A DNA stretch of 64,000 nt, taken from the NCBI RefSeq assembly GCF_022539315.1, contig NC_066316.1:54003994-54067993 (forward strand). Reading direction: 5' to 3'. Position 1 is the stretch's first letter, and every line of letters begins with the position of its first letter. Origin of the DNA: Serinus canaria. Lineage: Eukaryota > Chordata > Aves > Passeriformes > Fringillidae. A program made the position numbers and the translations under genes. The notes under the pieces are model-generated. The model had not been told where the DNA came from, did not search any database, and worked only from the letters and a program-made list of their open reading frames with translations. This document shows positions 14,401-26,904 of the stretch, in pieces.

Positions 14401-16029
14401 AATTTTTATCCTGTCACTCACAAACCCCTTTGCATCTGTTGTTTCAACATGTGAACAGTGACCCGGTTCAAGCTGCTGCTAAAATTTGAGTACTAATTAA
14501 TAAGAAGGAAGCTGGCTGATGGATAATTAAGATCAGAGAAGGAAATTCTGGACAATGTATTTTCAAAACTGCACTTGGAGGAAAGATTTAGAGCGGTTTA
14601 AGAAAAATGAAACCATTTTGAGAAAAGAATTATTTGCAAAGAGTATCACACATTTTAATTGCCATTGAAAACTCCAACTTCTCACCTTCCTAGGAAACTT
14701 CACCATAATCATACCAGCTGCTGGGCTGTCCTTGTACTTGACTCAGTTGCATTACTTCTTCCAAGCAGAGAGCACATAATGAAAAAGCGAGTTTTATAGG
14801 GCTCTAGCTTATCAGTGTTACTCAGAGTTGCAAGCCTCTAACAGGTGTAACTGCTAATCTGTTTTTTACTTTCTCTTATTTCTCTATGGCTGAATACAAT
14901 AGAGCAGTAATCCAGATTAGAGCTTTCCACAAAAAAACACACAGTTTCTCTCATATGTAGCTCAGCAAAAAAATATTTGCAATTTTATTGTCTCTGGAGA
15001 TTCTTTTGATCCACTGTTTGTTTTACTTTGAAATATGGTTTCACCAAGAGTATTATCAGGCTTTTGTTTTTAACTGTTGGAGGTGACGAAGCTAAGGGGG
15101 AATTTTGTAGCTATACACACACACAAATATTATTTTAGACTCAACCACATTGTGGTTGACATGTAAAATCATGTAAAGTAATGGTTTTATTCAAATATAT
15201 TCACCAGAGGTAAACTACTGGCCACCAATCTCTCAGAAATAAGATCCCAAGCATTTTTTGACTAATAACCACTGGTTTACACTGCTACACAGATGCTGAA
15301 ACACATGAAGACACAATTATCAGAAGGCATGAAAAGGGCTCGGGAATTATGAGCATATTATCCCTGGTTTTTGGCCAGGACAGGCAGAGTGCTTTAAAAC
15401 AGGGTTTTCTGACAGACCTGTGTACTGAAACAACTGCTTATTAAACCATCACTGCTGCTTCTTGCACAGGTCTCACATCCTAAAGAAGAAGGAAAACAAG
15501 ATCTGGGCACATCCATCATAAATCCTGAGTAAGTCCAATTAAATGCAGGAAATCCATTTATAGTGTAGGTCTTGATCAGTATCAGGCACAAATATCCACA
15601 CACACAGTTATACACATACTATAAAAATGCATTTCAGGAGTGAAAGAAACCAAGATCCTATCAGAAACAAAGATGTTGAGTATCTGAACTAAATGACTGG
15701 CTCTGTACTTTCATTTTCTCCACTTTCTTGCTTTTAAGTCCTAGCACTCAATTTTTAAATTTCACTTTCAACAACAATGCCTTGATGGTCATTTAATATG
15801 CAACCCCTTCTGAAAGGAGGGTGGTTTATCCTTCTGCAAAGGATGGGATCTGGCAGCTAATTCTACAGTCACATCAATGGCATCACTTCCTCAGGCAGTC
15901 CTGCAATCTTCCATCACAGAAAAATATAATTTTGTGTCTGAGCACCTCGTTCCCAAAAGGCAAGTGGAAAAAAGGGGTTTTAAATTCTGTTTATCTGAGC
16001 AAGATACAATTTTTGCTTCACTTCAACTT
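11481..16029. other. AT-rich non-coding DNA
   Basis: No supported feature apart from a short (AC)n at about 15114-15125 and a weak exon-like segment at 15470-15528 (see findings). The sequence around 14500-14540 carries several TAAT/ATTA cores but no clear cluster. Confidence 0.5.
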
Positions 16030-16664
16030 CTTTTTAGGTACGTTTGTGTCGCCCAGAGCCTGCTGTCAGGTTGAGGCAGCTGGGTGATATTTTGGCCACA
16101 CATACCCAACTCATCAGAAGCAAGGAGCAAGAATCATCTACCTTATCTGAGAGATGAAAAATCCCACCCATTGTCTGAGGCAGAGACTGTTTGCCAGAAG
16201 GAGATGGATTTCCTCTCTGGTGATGGGCAGAGGCTCCTGGGGCACTGCTCTCCCCAACACTTGCCATGGCCAAGCAGACCTGGCCTGCTGCAGCTCAGCA
16301 AGGGGCAAGAGAACCTCAAGTCAGGCTGGGAGAGGAGCAGAGCTGGAGCATGCTGCAGCTCTGGATTGTGCTGCCTCACACAGCCAGCAGAAAGGCAGCA
16401 GGAGAAGGGGTTCCTGCTGAGCTCCTCCCAGCACGCTGTGTGAAGCAGCCCTGGAGGAGAGGCAGAATCACTGCCCTGTGGGGTTTCATCACCCTGCTTC
16501 ATCTCTAGAGGCTCTGAGCAATGCTGCCATGTCTGAATAAAAGCAAATTCCTCTTTCCAAGGTTTGAGGAGACATGCAGCCCATAAACAGCACTTTCCCA
16601 GGCCAGGAGGGTTTCCATTTTGTTCTCCTTTCCTTGAGCACCAAAGTGAGAGACTAAAGCACAT
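16030..16664. other. GC-richer non-coding block with overlapping chance frames
   Basis: CTG/CAG-rich sequence clearly above the local GC level. Open frames of 80-173 codons overlap on both strands here, including the longest frame in the window on minus (16143-16664). None has a signal peptide, domain or conserved motif I can recognise. Frames open on both strands at once indicate few AT-rich stops rather than selection. It may be an old, diverged repeat (an LTR is possible), but I see no TG...CA ends or target-site duplication. Confidence 0.35.
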
Positions 16665-19600
16665 AACTCATTTTATTTATGCTTCTGTAACTCAGGAGTA
16701 GCTCTTTACAGTCAATAGAAGATTGAAACAGTGAGCATTGATTCCTGAGGCGTTTGAGTGGCTGGGCAAAAGAGGTGGAATCTGTAAATAGCACCATCTC
16801 TGAACAAGGTGTTTTGGTTTTTTCATAATAAATACAAATTTAAAATCTATTTGTTTGCATAATCCTTGTAAAAATTCCATTTGAAACAAACATCACTCTA
16901 TAATATTGACTGATGTGTTCAATGAGGTAAAATGGCTTAATTTGGTCCAAATTTCAAAACTATATTTTTATTTTGCAATTCAGTTTGGGAAAAAGAACTA
17001 TTGATACTTGTTGGTGAAAAATAGCATTTTTTTTTCAAAATAACCTAAAAAAGAAGATAATATTGTTTGAGAGCTCATTTAATTTTTCTCAAATATTTTG
17101 ATTTCTAGGTGGTCTAAATGCTACAGTTTCTAGTCCCACCTTCTTTACGCTTTTGATTGAAAGACACTAATGATGTAAAGTTGAAAACCTGCAAAGGCTA
17201 TGAAAAAAATCTTTGCAACATTTTTTTCTAGCAACCTACAACAGGGTGGGCTGGAGGGTAAGGCTTAAACCAAAACCGAGATATTGAAAAATATACACTT
17301 GCATTCATTTCAAACACTTGCTTACATTTATAATGACATGCAATCAAAATATGATTTGGGAGAGATGTCTTTGCCACTGTAAAAGCCTTTTCTTGCTGAA
17401 AAACATAATAATAACCACATTTAATGACAATCAAGATGCAGCTGGGTAATGATTTGATGTGCTCTTTGAAAACTATTTCAAGGTGTCAGGACACCTGAAT
17501 ATCATATTTTCCATAAGAATTTATTCTGCTTTAATATCGATGATGCTAAGTTGAAGGTTTTCACCTGTTGTGCTGGGTTAAGAACAAAAGGAATAGTTTT
17601 GTGTCCAGCATCTGCTGGAAATGAAAGACCTGTGGACTGCTGACAGGGCCTGTTGGCAGAGTATGGTGAGAAGGACTGCAGATGTCTCTCCCCTTAATGT
17701 TAGGGTAATGGAAAGATGAAGAACTACACAGTTGGTGTAGTGTTCAGCCCCAGTCCTTACCATTCCTCAGGACAGATTTTAGGTTTTTTTCCCTAGGATT
17801 TGGTGGACTGTGGAAAACGAGTCTGTTTAAGCTGATTTGGACTTCATTCCTGAGAACAATCTGAAAGTGTTTCGTTAAACAATCCATCCAGAATATTTCG
17901 TTGTCATTTGAAATTTTGTGGAAATCAGAACATTCTTCAAGACTCAGAAGTTCAATACCAGCCTCAAGAACCAGAGGGGACTTGGATGAGAGAGGCTGTG
18001 TCATCTTTTAGTTCTCAAAAGTCCTGTTAATACCTGAAATCTGCTTGTTTTCTCACATTACGATTTATTGTGATTCTCTCTCCTGCTGTCTACAGTTTGG
18101 AGCATTCTCCTGAGCCTTATGTCCCCCATGGCAGTTTGGAAGTGGCATCTCTCTCTGAACAAGTTGGGAAGCCTCCCTGTTTCCATGCTTACAAGCTAAC
18201 AGTGTTGTGCCCTTTTCATTACCTAAGGGGTAGTAGCACTCAAATTTCCAGATTTGTCCTGATGGAAGGAACAGTTTCTCATTATAAATTTCTGTATCGC
18301 CGAGAGCTTGGGATAAGAACCCCTTCACTTATTTATTTTCACATATGATTCTCTTAAACAAACAGATCTCAGCTTCATATCACATGGGCACAATAATGGA
18401 TGGCATTAGCCAGACAAAGCACATAAAACTGAATCCACTTACTGCTTTCCAAAGCCTGGGCATTGAAGGTGGATTCTTTTCTCTATAACTAGTGCAACCT
18501 ACCACAAACAAAAACTGTAGGTGATATTTTTTGTATAACAAGGGATTCCTTGTTTACTACCAGAAAAGGACTAGCCATTACAAATAAAGCAAAGATCTGA
18601 AAGTATCTTCAAGGCAGCATAACTCAGAGGCATAAAAAAGAAAAGAGAGAACTGGATTTCTGCTTGTGCAAAGCTCTTGAAAACTAGCAGGCAATTCACA
18701 CCTTATGTCCCTCTACAGGGACAGTGCTCCTGAAGACCAGTGTTTAAAAGGGCCTATATAAATATTGAACATAGTGTCGTACTCCTGCCCAGTCCTTTGC
18801 ACATGGAAGGGACGGGACACACAGCTGAGGTCTAATGCAGTGATGATGTTAAGAAGGTGACCAGCAAGAGCAGCTCTCTTCCCCAAGAGCATACATACAG
18901 CACTTCTCATTATAAAGTGGCAGAGCCATGCATTTTTCCACTTTCTCCTGCAGTGGGCTATTCCCTGGAGACCTCAACTTGCCAGAGTACCTGCTGGCAG
19001 TACCTGGCCTTTCAAGGCTCACATGCCCTCAAAAGTGTGTGTGTGCATGTTGTTGCCAAACTTTTAGGATAAAGTCTGTATTCTTTTACTGCTGTTTAGC
19101 CTTTCATACAGCTCCATACTATAACCACCAGAGAATAAAAGCGAACTACTTACTCAGCAGCAATAAAATATAGTAACTTCTGAATATTTTATGACAATGC
19201 TTTAGGTGTAGAACTTTATCAGAGTCTGTTACAAAATAATTGTGTTAAGGAAATGAAAAGAACAAGTGGAATATAGCAGGAGAATTGTACAAATTCAATC
19301 ATCACTTATTATCCTCCACTTTTAAATTTTCTTTTTACCACAGAACTCTGTAACCATTTAGAGATGATTAACATCAGTGTTCCATTAAAAGTTAATTTCT
19401 ATAACCCATAAATATATTTCAAAAGTAAGCCCTCTCTGTATATCATACATGAAATAAATTGCCACAGTGGCCTGTGCAAAGTAGAAAAGGTAGAACTTGA
19501 TACACAAAGTAAGGTAGAGGAATAAGATTGGCTTTTCCTCTGAATCTCAAAATGAATCAGTTCCCAGAGTCTGGTGGCACATCCTCCATAACAGTAATGT

Positions 19601-20078
19601 GATGAAACAGCATTATTACTGTTTATCACAACTTATTCCATGTTTAGGACAATTTTTTGTCTGTTTCTTTGTGCATTTATCTTGACCTTCTGTGCATTGA
19701 TCACTTGGACCATCAGAAGTTTTGCAGGATGTTGCTGCCTACCTGAATTTTCCCACATGTTCCTCAAAATTATTTAGAAAACATGCAGTCAAAATATGTA
19801 CAATAATGCTTAAGTAAATTATTGCAAACCAAACCAGAAAAATGCGCAGTAAACTATAAATATGTGTGGTTGCATTGTAAAGTTCTTCCTCTCTTTTTAA
19901 CAAAAATTATTTTGTCAAAGGTTTCCTTTACCTTCCTGTTCCTCGAGATGTTTTTTTGTTGTCTTCTCTTTTTGTTTTTTTGCTCTTCTGCTCTTCTCCT
20001 CAGAGATTTTTTCAATTCTTGGATCTTTTCTGTTTCTCTGATTTAATGAAGATAAGAAAAAAATAAAACCTCAAACCT
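16665..20078. other. AT-rich non-coding DNA
   Basis: Nothing beyond a small inverted motif at 17481-17496 (AGGTGTC-AG-GACACCT, see findings) and a GTGTGTGTGC run near 19036. Open frames of up to 92 codons at 18065-18348 overlap on opposite strands and are not credible genes. Confidence 0.5.
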
Positions 20079-20225
20079 TAATTAGTTTGGCAAGATATTC
20101 ACACTGAATGCTCTTTATCAGCGTGATTGGATTAATAATAAAGTTCATTAGCAAAGTATTTGTGCTACAATTATTTTATTTGCTTTTACAGACGGTGCCA
20201 TCATTAAGATTCAGAGCTAACAGTC
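20079..20225. promoter_or_regulatory. Candidate conserved non-coding element with homeodomain motifs
   Basis: Compact sequence with TTAATTAG, ATTGGATTAATAATAA and TTCATTAG, a CpG in ATCAGCGTG, then a pyrimidine-rich tract ending TTTGCTTTTACAG at about 20190. The tract is a good match to a + strand splice acceptor. The downstream sequence closes quickly in all but one frame (about 19 codons), so a coding exon is unlikely. A non-coding exon or an enhancer is more plausible. Confidence 0.25.
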
Positions 20226-20989
20226 AAAGAAAAGCTGCAGGACAGATATAGAAGGTGTGTCAGTTGTTATGTGTGCAGAAACAAACTTCACATTGGTATG
20301 ATCCCCTGTGTGCAGGAAGACATCCAGTGGTCTGTCTTAGAGGTGAAAATATTCAAAGTGTGTGCTAGATCCAAGTGCTCTTCCAGAGCCCAGATGGTGT
20401 GGGGGGAGCAGTTCCAATGCAGCCCAATAGCTGAAGGGCTCCCCCTTTCCTTACTCCTCTCTTGTGGAGGTAAAATGCTTGCTTTCCCCAGTCACACTCA
20501 TTTCTCCATGAGCAGAAAGGGCTTGGTTTGGGCTACTCTATGGAATTGTACTTTATCCAGTACATCCCCAAACATTTTCAAACCCGAACTGTTTATCAAT
20601 CTTAAGAACTGTTCTTCACCTGTAAGAGCAGCTCATGTCTGGTCCAATATTTAACCCTCTAGACAATAATCATGTATTCAATTTTATACCAAGTTAGATC
20701 TGAAACAGCTGCCGGGACCTGGATAAAGTGGTGCAGGTCTTTTACCTTTGAGTATATGCTACAAGTTGCCTGAATGGAACATAACTGACCTCTGAAGATG
20801 TTTTCACATTTAGATAAAATACTTATCCCATTAATGTGAGGTAACATACCACTATTGAAAAACTAATTTAAGTTAGAGCATACTTTGTTGTCTAAATAAT
20901 GAAGTTTTCCTCAATCTGTTAAAACCTACTGACTACATGTGCCTGGTCAACACTCCCATATTACACTAATTTGCAAATGCACAGTCCAA

Positions 20990-21500
20990 AAAACCCCACA
21001 ATTAAATATCTTCTTCCTTCTGCCAGAGGCAGGAACTGTGCTTGACTTGCAGTTGTTGCTGTTTGCTGCCCCTCAGCTGCACTGCCCAGCCTATGACACA
21101 CCCTTGTTGGGGGCTCACTGCACAAACACAGTCCCCAGCCCCTGTCACCACCCAAGCCACCAGGGTTTCATCTGCACATCACTGGGAGGGAGGAGTTTTT
21201 GTGGAGGATAATGTCCTAACTTTGAAGGGGGCTTTGATGGTACCTTTGATTTCAGTACCCACCCTTGGGGGTCCTAAAGGACTGGACTCTCAGAGGTATG
21301 GCTGTGCTCTTGGGTAATTCCACAGTTTCTTTGGCATGTGGTAAAAGTCAATTTAATTCCTACCTCTTCAGGCTTCAGAGCCCGCTGGCTAATCTGCTAA
21401 TTGGGCTGGAGAAAAGGGGGGAGCAAGTGGAAAAACAGGAAGTGGTGATGGGAGAGGGTGAAACCCTGTTGCTGTTGGGAGTGGTAACAGGTCCATAGAG
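20990..21500. other. GC-richer non-coding block
   Basis: C-rich and G-rich stretches (GCTGCCCCTCAGCTGCACTG, then GGGGGGAGCAAGTGG) with several overlapping frames of 64-91 codons on both strands. None is recognisable. I see no repeat family signature. Its origin is unclear. Confidence 0.3.
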
Positions 21501-24500
21501 GAACAGGTCTTTCAAAAGGCTTCTGAAGGGTCAAGGTTTTCTCTGACCTGTTTTAACCACATAAGAATTTCAGCCTGCCAGCATAATTTCTGGTCATTCT
21601 CTGTATTTTAGGGGAGCCAAAGCAAAGCTCCCCAAGACCTAACAAAATGTTGCCCCTCTGTCACAAGTTATGCAGTCATCTATATCAGTTCTCTAGTTGC
21701 TCCAATTTCCAAATTAACATTTTATTATAATTAATGTGCTATTGTACTTTCAAATATCATTTATAAATATGTATAAACTGAAATAATCTGTAGCAGAAAG
21801 AAATTTGGAGTAAAAACATTATGAAACCTATGCCTCTCCAATATAAAATATTATAATATAAACATATTGCACATAATTACATATAATGACAAATGTGTCT
21901 CTGTGTGGTATGATTAGTGCTGCTGTAACAAAAGAAGAAAGAAGAAGAAGATATCACTCTAGCTGTCAGCTACGTCACAAAATTAATACAGATGAAGCAT
22001 CTCTCTCTCAGCCTTATTCTATTTACTCATTAAACAGTCGCTAGAAACTAACCAACAACTTCTATTCAGCTGTAGAGCTACATATGTCCAAGAAGGGAAG
22101 ATAAAAAAATGATCACCCTTACCCCTTTGTTGGGGACAATGAGCAGCATTCAGGTTAATATATCTCATCTACACAAAGAACGTGTGCAAAATGACTCATC
22201 AGCTTCACAAAGAACAGAGTTTTGCTGGAGTTATTTAGAAACCAGATGACAAATTATGCTCTAAGGATGCCTTCAAAGATTATTCTTATGGGGAGACCTG
22301 GAGAATTACTGAAGAAGAATCAAATCTAAATTGTATTAAACATAAAAAGATCTAGAGTAGCTCTATGAAGCTCTCATCAGAAATTTCATACAAGACACTT
22401 TCTGAGAACATACACATATGAAATACTTTTGTGAGAAAATCTCTGGAAGACTCCTAAAAATTCCGAACAATTAGCATGGAAAAAATTTTGTAAAGTTGGC
22501 CAGAATATTTTAATAAACATTTCAGAAATCTCTGCAAAATTTCTCAAGCCCTGCTTGGGAGAAAAACATCCACTGATCTGAGAGTAAACAACAAGCTCTC
22601 ACACTTTGGTGGGGTGGGAGAAGGCAAAGTGAAGTTGAGTAAGCTACTCCAAGTATGTGAGTGAACTAAGCAGTGAGCTGTTGGCAAATGAATGATGGTC
22701 CAGTCTTGCCATCTCATTTTTGTAAAAAGTTTCTGAAGGTCTCATTTTTACCCAAATATGTACCAACAGTGACTTCTAAAGTTTTGATTCCTCATAGAAT
22801 AGAAGTTTTGTTTTCTGGACAGCTTGGACACAGAGCAACTAACACCAAGGGCTGAGATGAATCTAAATGTCCTGGAAATTGGATGGTTAAAAACGATATC
22901 TTGGAATATGTGTGAAGTTACCTTCTAGCAGATGTGAAGTACATTTTAAGAAACACAAACAATCACACGTGCATCTCATCCTAGTGCTGCCTTATATTCC
23001 AAGCCTTCCAGACTGTTCAGGAGCACTTGTGAAATACATGCATTAAACTTGTAGCCAACTACTCACCCAGAGTGGAGCAGGAAGAAATATTCCATGCTCC
23101 CTTCCACATAAAACAACTACTGTAACAGTGTAAGCCACTAAATGGTGAACAGAAATATAAAGGTAGGCCAAATTTGTCTTGGCACACATAAAAGTAATTC
23201 AAGTAAATGTAGGCCCTGCTTATAAGTCTAAGTTTATTGCTGGCTAAATGTCCACAATAATTTTCTTCAGACATGAAAAATATACACTGTCTTTTTGAAA
23301 CTGTAGACTGCTTGAAGCAAGGTTCTTCTGTAATTACTAACACAGTAATAGACATTTTCTTGCTCTCAGCACCACTGAATTATGGAAAAAAATACCCATG
23401 TAAGAAAAATTTTGAGGTAATTACACATCTCCTCTCTCCCTCTATCTTCTTTTATTTTTTTTCAAAGAAAATTAAGTTACTCACGAAGGATCAAATGGAT
23501 ATCAATTAAGAAGACACACACTTTTTTTTTTTTTGTACACAAAAGATAAATGACCAGAAAGCAGTATTTACTACAGTGCTTTCTTTCCCATAAGAGCCCT
23601 TGATTTTGCCAGAATTGAAAAATTCTTACCATCTGCCTACAAAATCCCATTTTTGTCTATGAAACCAAAATATTATGTGAGTAATAGTTCCTGCAAACAG
23701 AGAGCTCAGCCTTGTGACAGTGAGATCAAAGGGGAATGAGGAGATTTTCAGATGTGTGGAAGGACCTTCCCAATGAGAGAGCATCTCTTTACTCTCAGAT
23801 GTCAGGAGCTCTCCTCTGTCTCCTGTTAGCTTTTTACCTTCTCCTCATTTCTCAAAATGACCCTTCATTTTGCTCCCCCTGAGAGAAGTGGAGCAAGAAT
23901 GCCTGGGATGAATGAGGTCGAGCCTTGCGTGCTTGAGGGGCTTGATTCATTGTTCTAGAGTGACAGACCACTTGGCACAGGATGGGATGCTGGCTGAATC
24001 TGGTTTTCAGGAAGTCACGAGTCTTCTTTCAAACAAAATTACGTGAAGTAGTTTCAGTTTATTCTAGCCAAGAAAAAAAGGTACCAGAAGGGGCTGAGTC
24101 AACCCAATTGATTTTTGGCCAATTTAGCACTGCTCTGAAAGCAGGGAGGGCTGGAGCTCCACATCCCCACTTGTAGCCTGGGCTTCAGAATTACTCTGCA
24201 AGCAGTAAAGCAAGAATGCTTTTATAATCAGTCAGGAACTTTTACTGTCCAAGGGAGTGCCATGGGTGCATCCTCCAAAAGCAAAGCAGAGAAACCCTTG
24301 CAGTGAGAGCTAGCCTCTCCTTTGCTTTGTGATAAACTGCTGGCTTCTGATAACAGCCGCAGTGTCTCAGCACACAATCATCTTGCCATTACAAATACTC
24401 CAAGGACGAGCAGGGCTGTGCTCTACAAAGATCTTGTTTCTTGTAAGTCAGATTCAGCTCTAAAGCCTTCAGCAATCTCAGACCTCTGGGATCCTTTGTT

Positions 24501-26645
24501 TATTCTTAATTGGCTTTTAAGATCTGAGAGAACAATTTCAGAATGTCACTTTTAGTCAATACAAGGATCACATTTCTCAGTCCCTTTTGTTTGTGTCATG
24601 ATCTTCTAAATTTTTTAGTAATTCCATTTTGATTATGGGCTTAAACTGGTCATTTTGAAAAATTCTATTTCAACATTTTTTTTTAGAATGTACTGTGAAA
24701 AAAAGTAGACTTTCAAATGCACTTTTTGTAGACAGCTTTTCTTGAAGCAAAGATTCTGGGAGGAGATTTCTAGCATCTAGCATTACCACTGACTTACAAT
24801 GTTATTTCATGTTAGATCCGTTTTAAAGTGTTCTGAAAATTAAATTTGAGCACCAACAAAGCAAACTGTGAAGCATCCTAGAACAGGAAAATGCTGCAAT
24901 TCTGGAGCACACAAATCTCCATTCAGCCTTTTTTTCCATCATAGTTGCCATTGAAATTCACTGTCTGAGTGGAAAAGCCTGGAAGCACTGCAGCAGGCAG
25001 GTGCACAAGGTAGGCTTCTCCTCTTAGCCCACTTACTAGAGGTCGCCAAATCCTACCAGCCATAGGAATTTCATCACGTTCAAAACTATTAGCTCTAACT
25101 CTTTTACTGGGTATTTTTGTCACTTGTTAATGTCATTTATCTGTGGCTTGCTATGTTTGGTGCTTGCAGAGCTTTCATAATTTATTGCTTGATTATGCCA
25201 CTGAATAGCATACACAACTCTTATTGACTTCAAGGGGAGTTTCACACAGAGAACATGGCAATATAACACAACACTTCTAAAGTACTTCCTATAACTATTC
25301 ATGACTTTGTCTACATTGGTGTTAAGATGTGAACTGAAGAATGGAAAATTATTCCCAGTAATACCTTTTGTCATACTCTAATTTGTGTGTTATGAAGAGA
25401 ATAAGACTTTGCAGCATTATGGTTCCTACAAGAACAGGAGAAAGCAAATAATTTGCCAGTAAAGCTGGCCAGATATAAATCTATATGAAGAGGTGTTGGC
25501 ACACATAAAATTCAGCAATAACTGACCGAAACTGATCTATAAATGGGAAATTGCAAGCTGAGAAATCTCCAGGAAGAATAAGTGATTGTAAAGCAATCTT
25601 CTGACAGTATGTTGCAAGCAGTCAGGTAAATTTGTAGTCAAATATCCCCAGTTCCCTGCTGAACGTGGGATGATGGCTCCAGTTAGGGCATCAGGCAGCA
25701 GTTTTAATGGTTGAGACCCTCTGTTCACAAAGGTAATTATTGTTCATTTGCTGCATTTAAACATTGAACTAGCTCCAAGGAAGGCTGTCCACCAACATAT
25801 GAAGATATAAATCCTGAGGAGAATCAATATCGGGGCTCAGAAAATGTCCCAGTTGAACTCATCAACCTGGCTAGAATCTTTACTGACAAAGAGGTGATGA
25901 GGAAGAAGATCGAAATTGATTTCCAAAATGATTATGAAGCCTCCAGACCAGAGGTTTCTGAATAATCTTCCAATACTTGTTGATAGCCTATTTCTCTGAA
26001 GGACAAAAGGTGATTTACAAGGGTGTCATTGGAGGATGAAGACGTAGTGGCTTGGCCCCCAAAACAAGTCATGAGGACCTTGTGAAAATGACATTTTTTC
26101 AACAGAGGGAAAGCGATATAACTCAATATGTGTGAACTTTAAGCAGCAAAGACTCATGCTTTCCATGAGAAACTAACTGCATTATGTTGGGGAGCTAAGA
26201 TGGCATTGAAATTATTCCAAAATCAATTTTTTTCTTTGCTTTTAGCTTTGGTTTAAAGGACCCCAGATATTCAATCTGAATTGAGTAGGATCAATTGAGG
26301 AAGAAAAATCTGAAGGGCGAAATCTCTTCCTTACCATATGCAATGATTATTGAGGAAAATCAAGAAAAAAAAAATACTTCAATCAAAACCAAAGCAAGTA
26401 TAACTTGGAAGTATCATCAAATGTAAGTTTTTTTCAAATCCTCCCATTGGAGAGAAGTGTATTCACAACAGACAGTACACCTATCTTTGCAGGGATAGGA
26501 GTAAATCTACAAAAAGTAGATTCCTGGCTTGGGAGATCTTTGCAGACAAGGTGAATTTCAGTGGAGATTAGGAAACCAGCTCTAGAGACAATTCAGATTG
26601 CATGAGATGTCAAATTAGGAAAATCCTGTTCTTAATTTAGTATTC
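21501..26645. other. AT-rich non-coding DNA with one unrecognised protein-like frame
   Basis: Apart from the GAA run and a T14 run (23522-23535), the notable part is 25768-25962, an open + frame of 65 codons with an exon-like composition (see findings). The stretch 24200-24500 is non-repetitive and mixed in composition, and could be a conserved element. I see no other feature. Confidence 0.45.
21931..21951. repeat. (GAA)n short purine repeat
   Basis: AAAGAAGAAAGAAGAAGAAG, an interrupted GAA/AAG run. Confidence 0.8.
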
Positions 26646-26904
26646 TCATAGAATGTCCTGGGTTGGAAGGGACCCTAATGATCATCTAGTTCCAGCTTCC
26701 TGCCATGGACAGGGACACCTTTCACTAGACCAGGTTGCTCAAAGCCTGGCCTAGACCATGTGCAGAGATGGGGCATCCACAGCTTATCTGAGCAACATAT
26801 TCTAGTGTCTAATACCCTTCACAGAGAAGAATTTCTTCCTAATATCTGATCTAAACCTACCCTCTTTCAGCTTGAGGCCATTACACCTTGTCCTATCCCA
26901 CGCC
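26646..26904 (-). mobile_element. CR1 LINE 3' fragment, 5'-truncated (avian type)
   Basis: Read on the + strand, this begins with TCATAGAATG and runs through GGTTGGAAGGGACC, ATCATCTAGTTCCAG, GCCATGGACAGGGACACC, CACTAGACCAGGTTGCTCAAAG and GAATTTCTTCCTAATATCTG. This is the reverse complement of the 3' end of avian CR1 retrotransposons, so the element's sense strand is minus and its 3' terminus lies at the low coordinate. CR1 copies are typically cut short at the 5' end by incomplete reverse transcription, as here: only the last 260 bases or so remain. Similarity fades at CCTTGTCCTATCCCA near 26900, where a T-run follows. The terminal ATTCTATGA unit is present about once. There is no coding capacity; it is a dead, diverged copy. 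The right boundary is uncertain by about 20 bases. Confidence 0.93.

Noticed and set aside
14455..14480. GGTTCAAG as the T-arm of a tRNA gene
   Set aside because: No A-box, acceptor stem or cloverleaf can be built around it.
16143..16664. 173-codon minus-strand open frame, longest in the window, as a gene
   Set aside because: Overlapping frames of 80-119 codons are open on the other strand in the same GC-richer DNA. No domain, repeat or splice context is recognised. Scarcity of AT-rich stop codons explains it.
17760..17850. Minus-strand exon-like segment ending at an ATG-GTAAGG donor
   Set aside because: The acceptor is ordinary, the frame is short and unrecognised, and the evidence does not exceed chance expectation.
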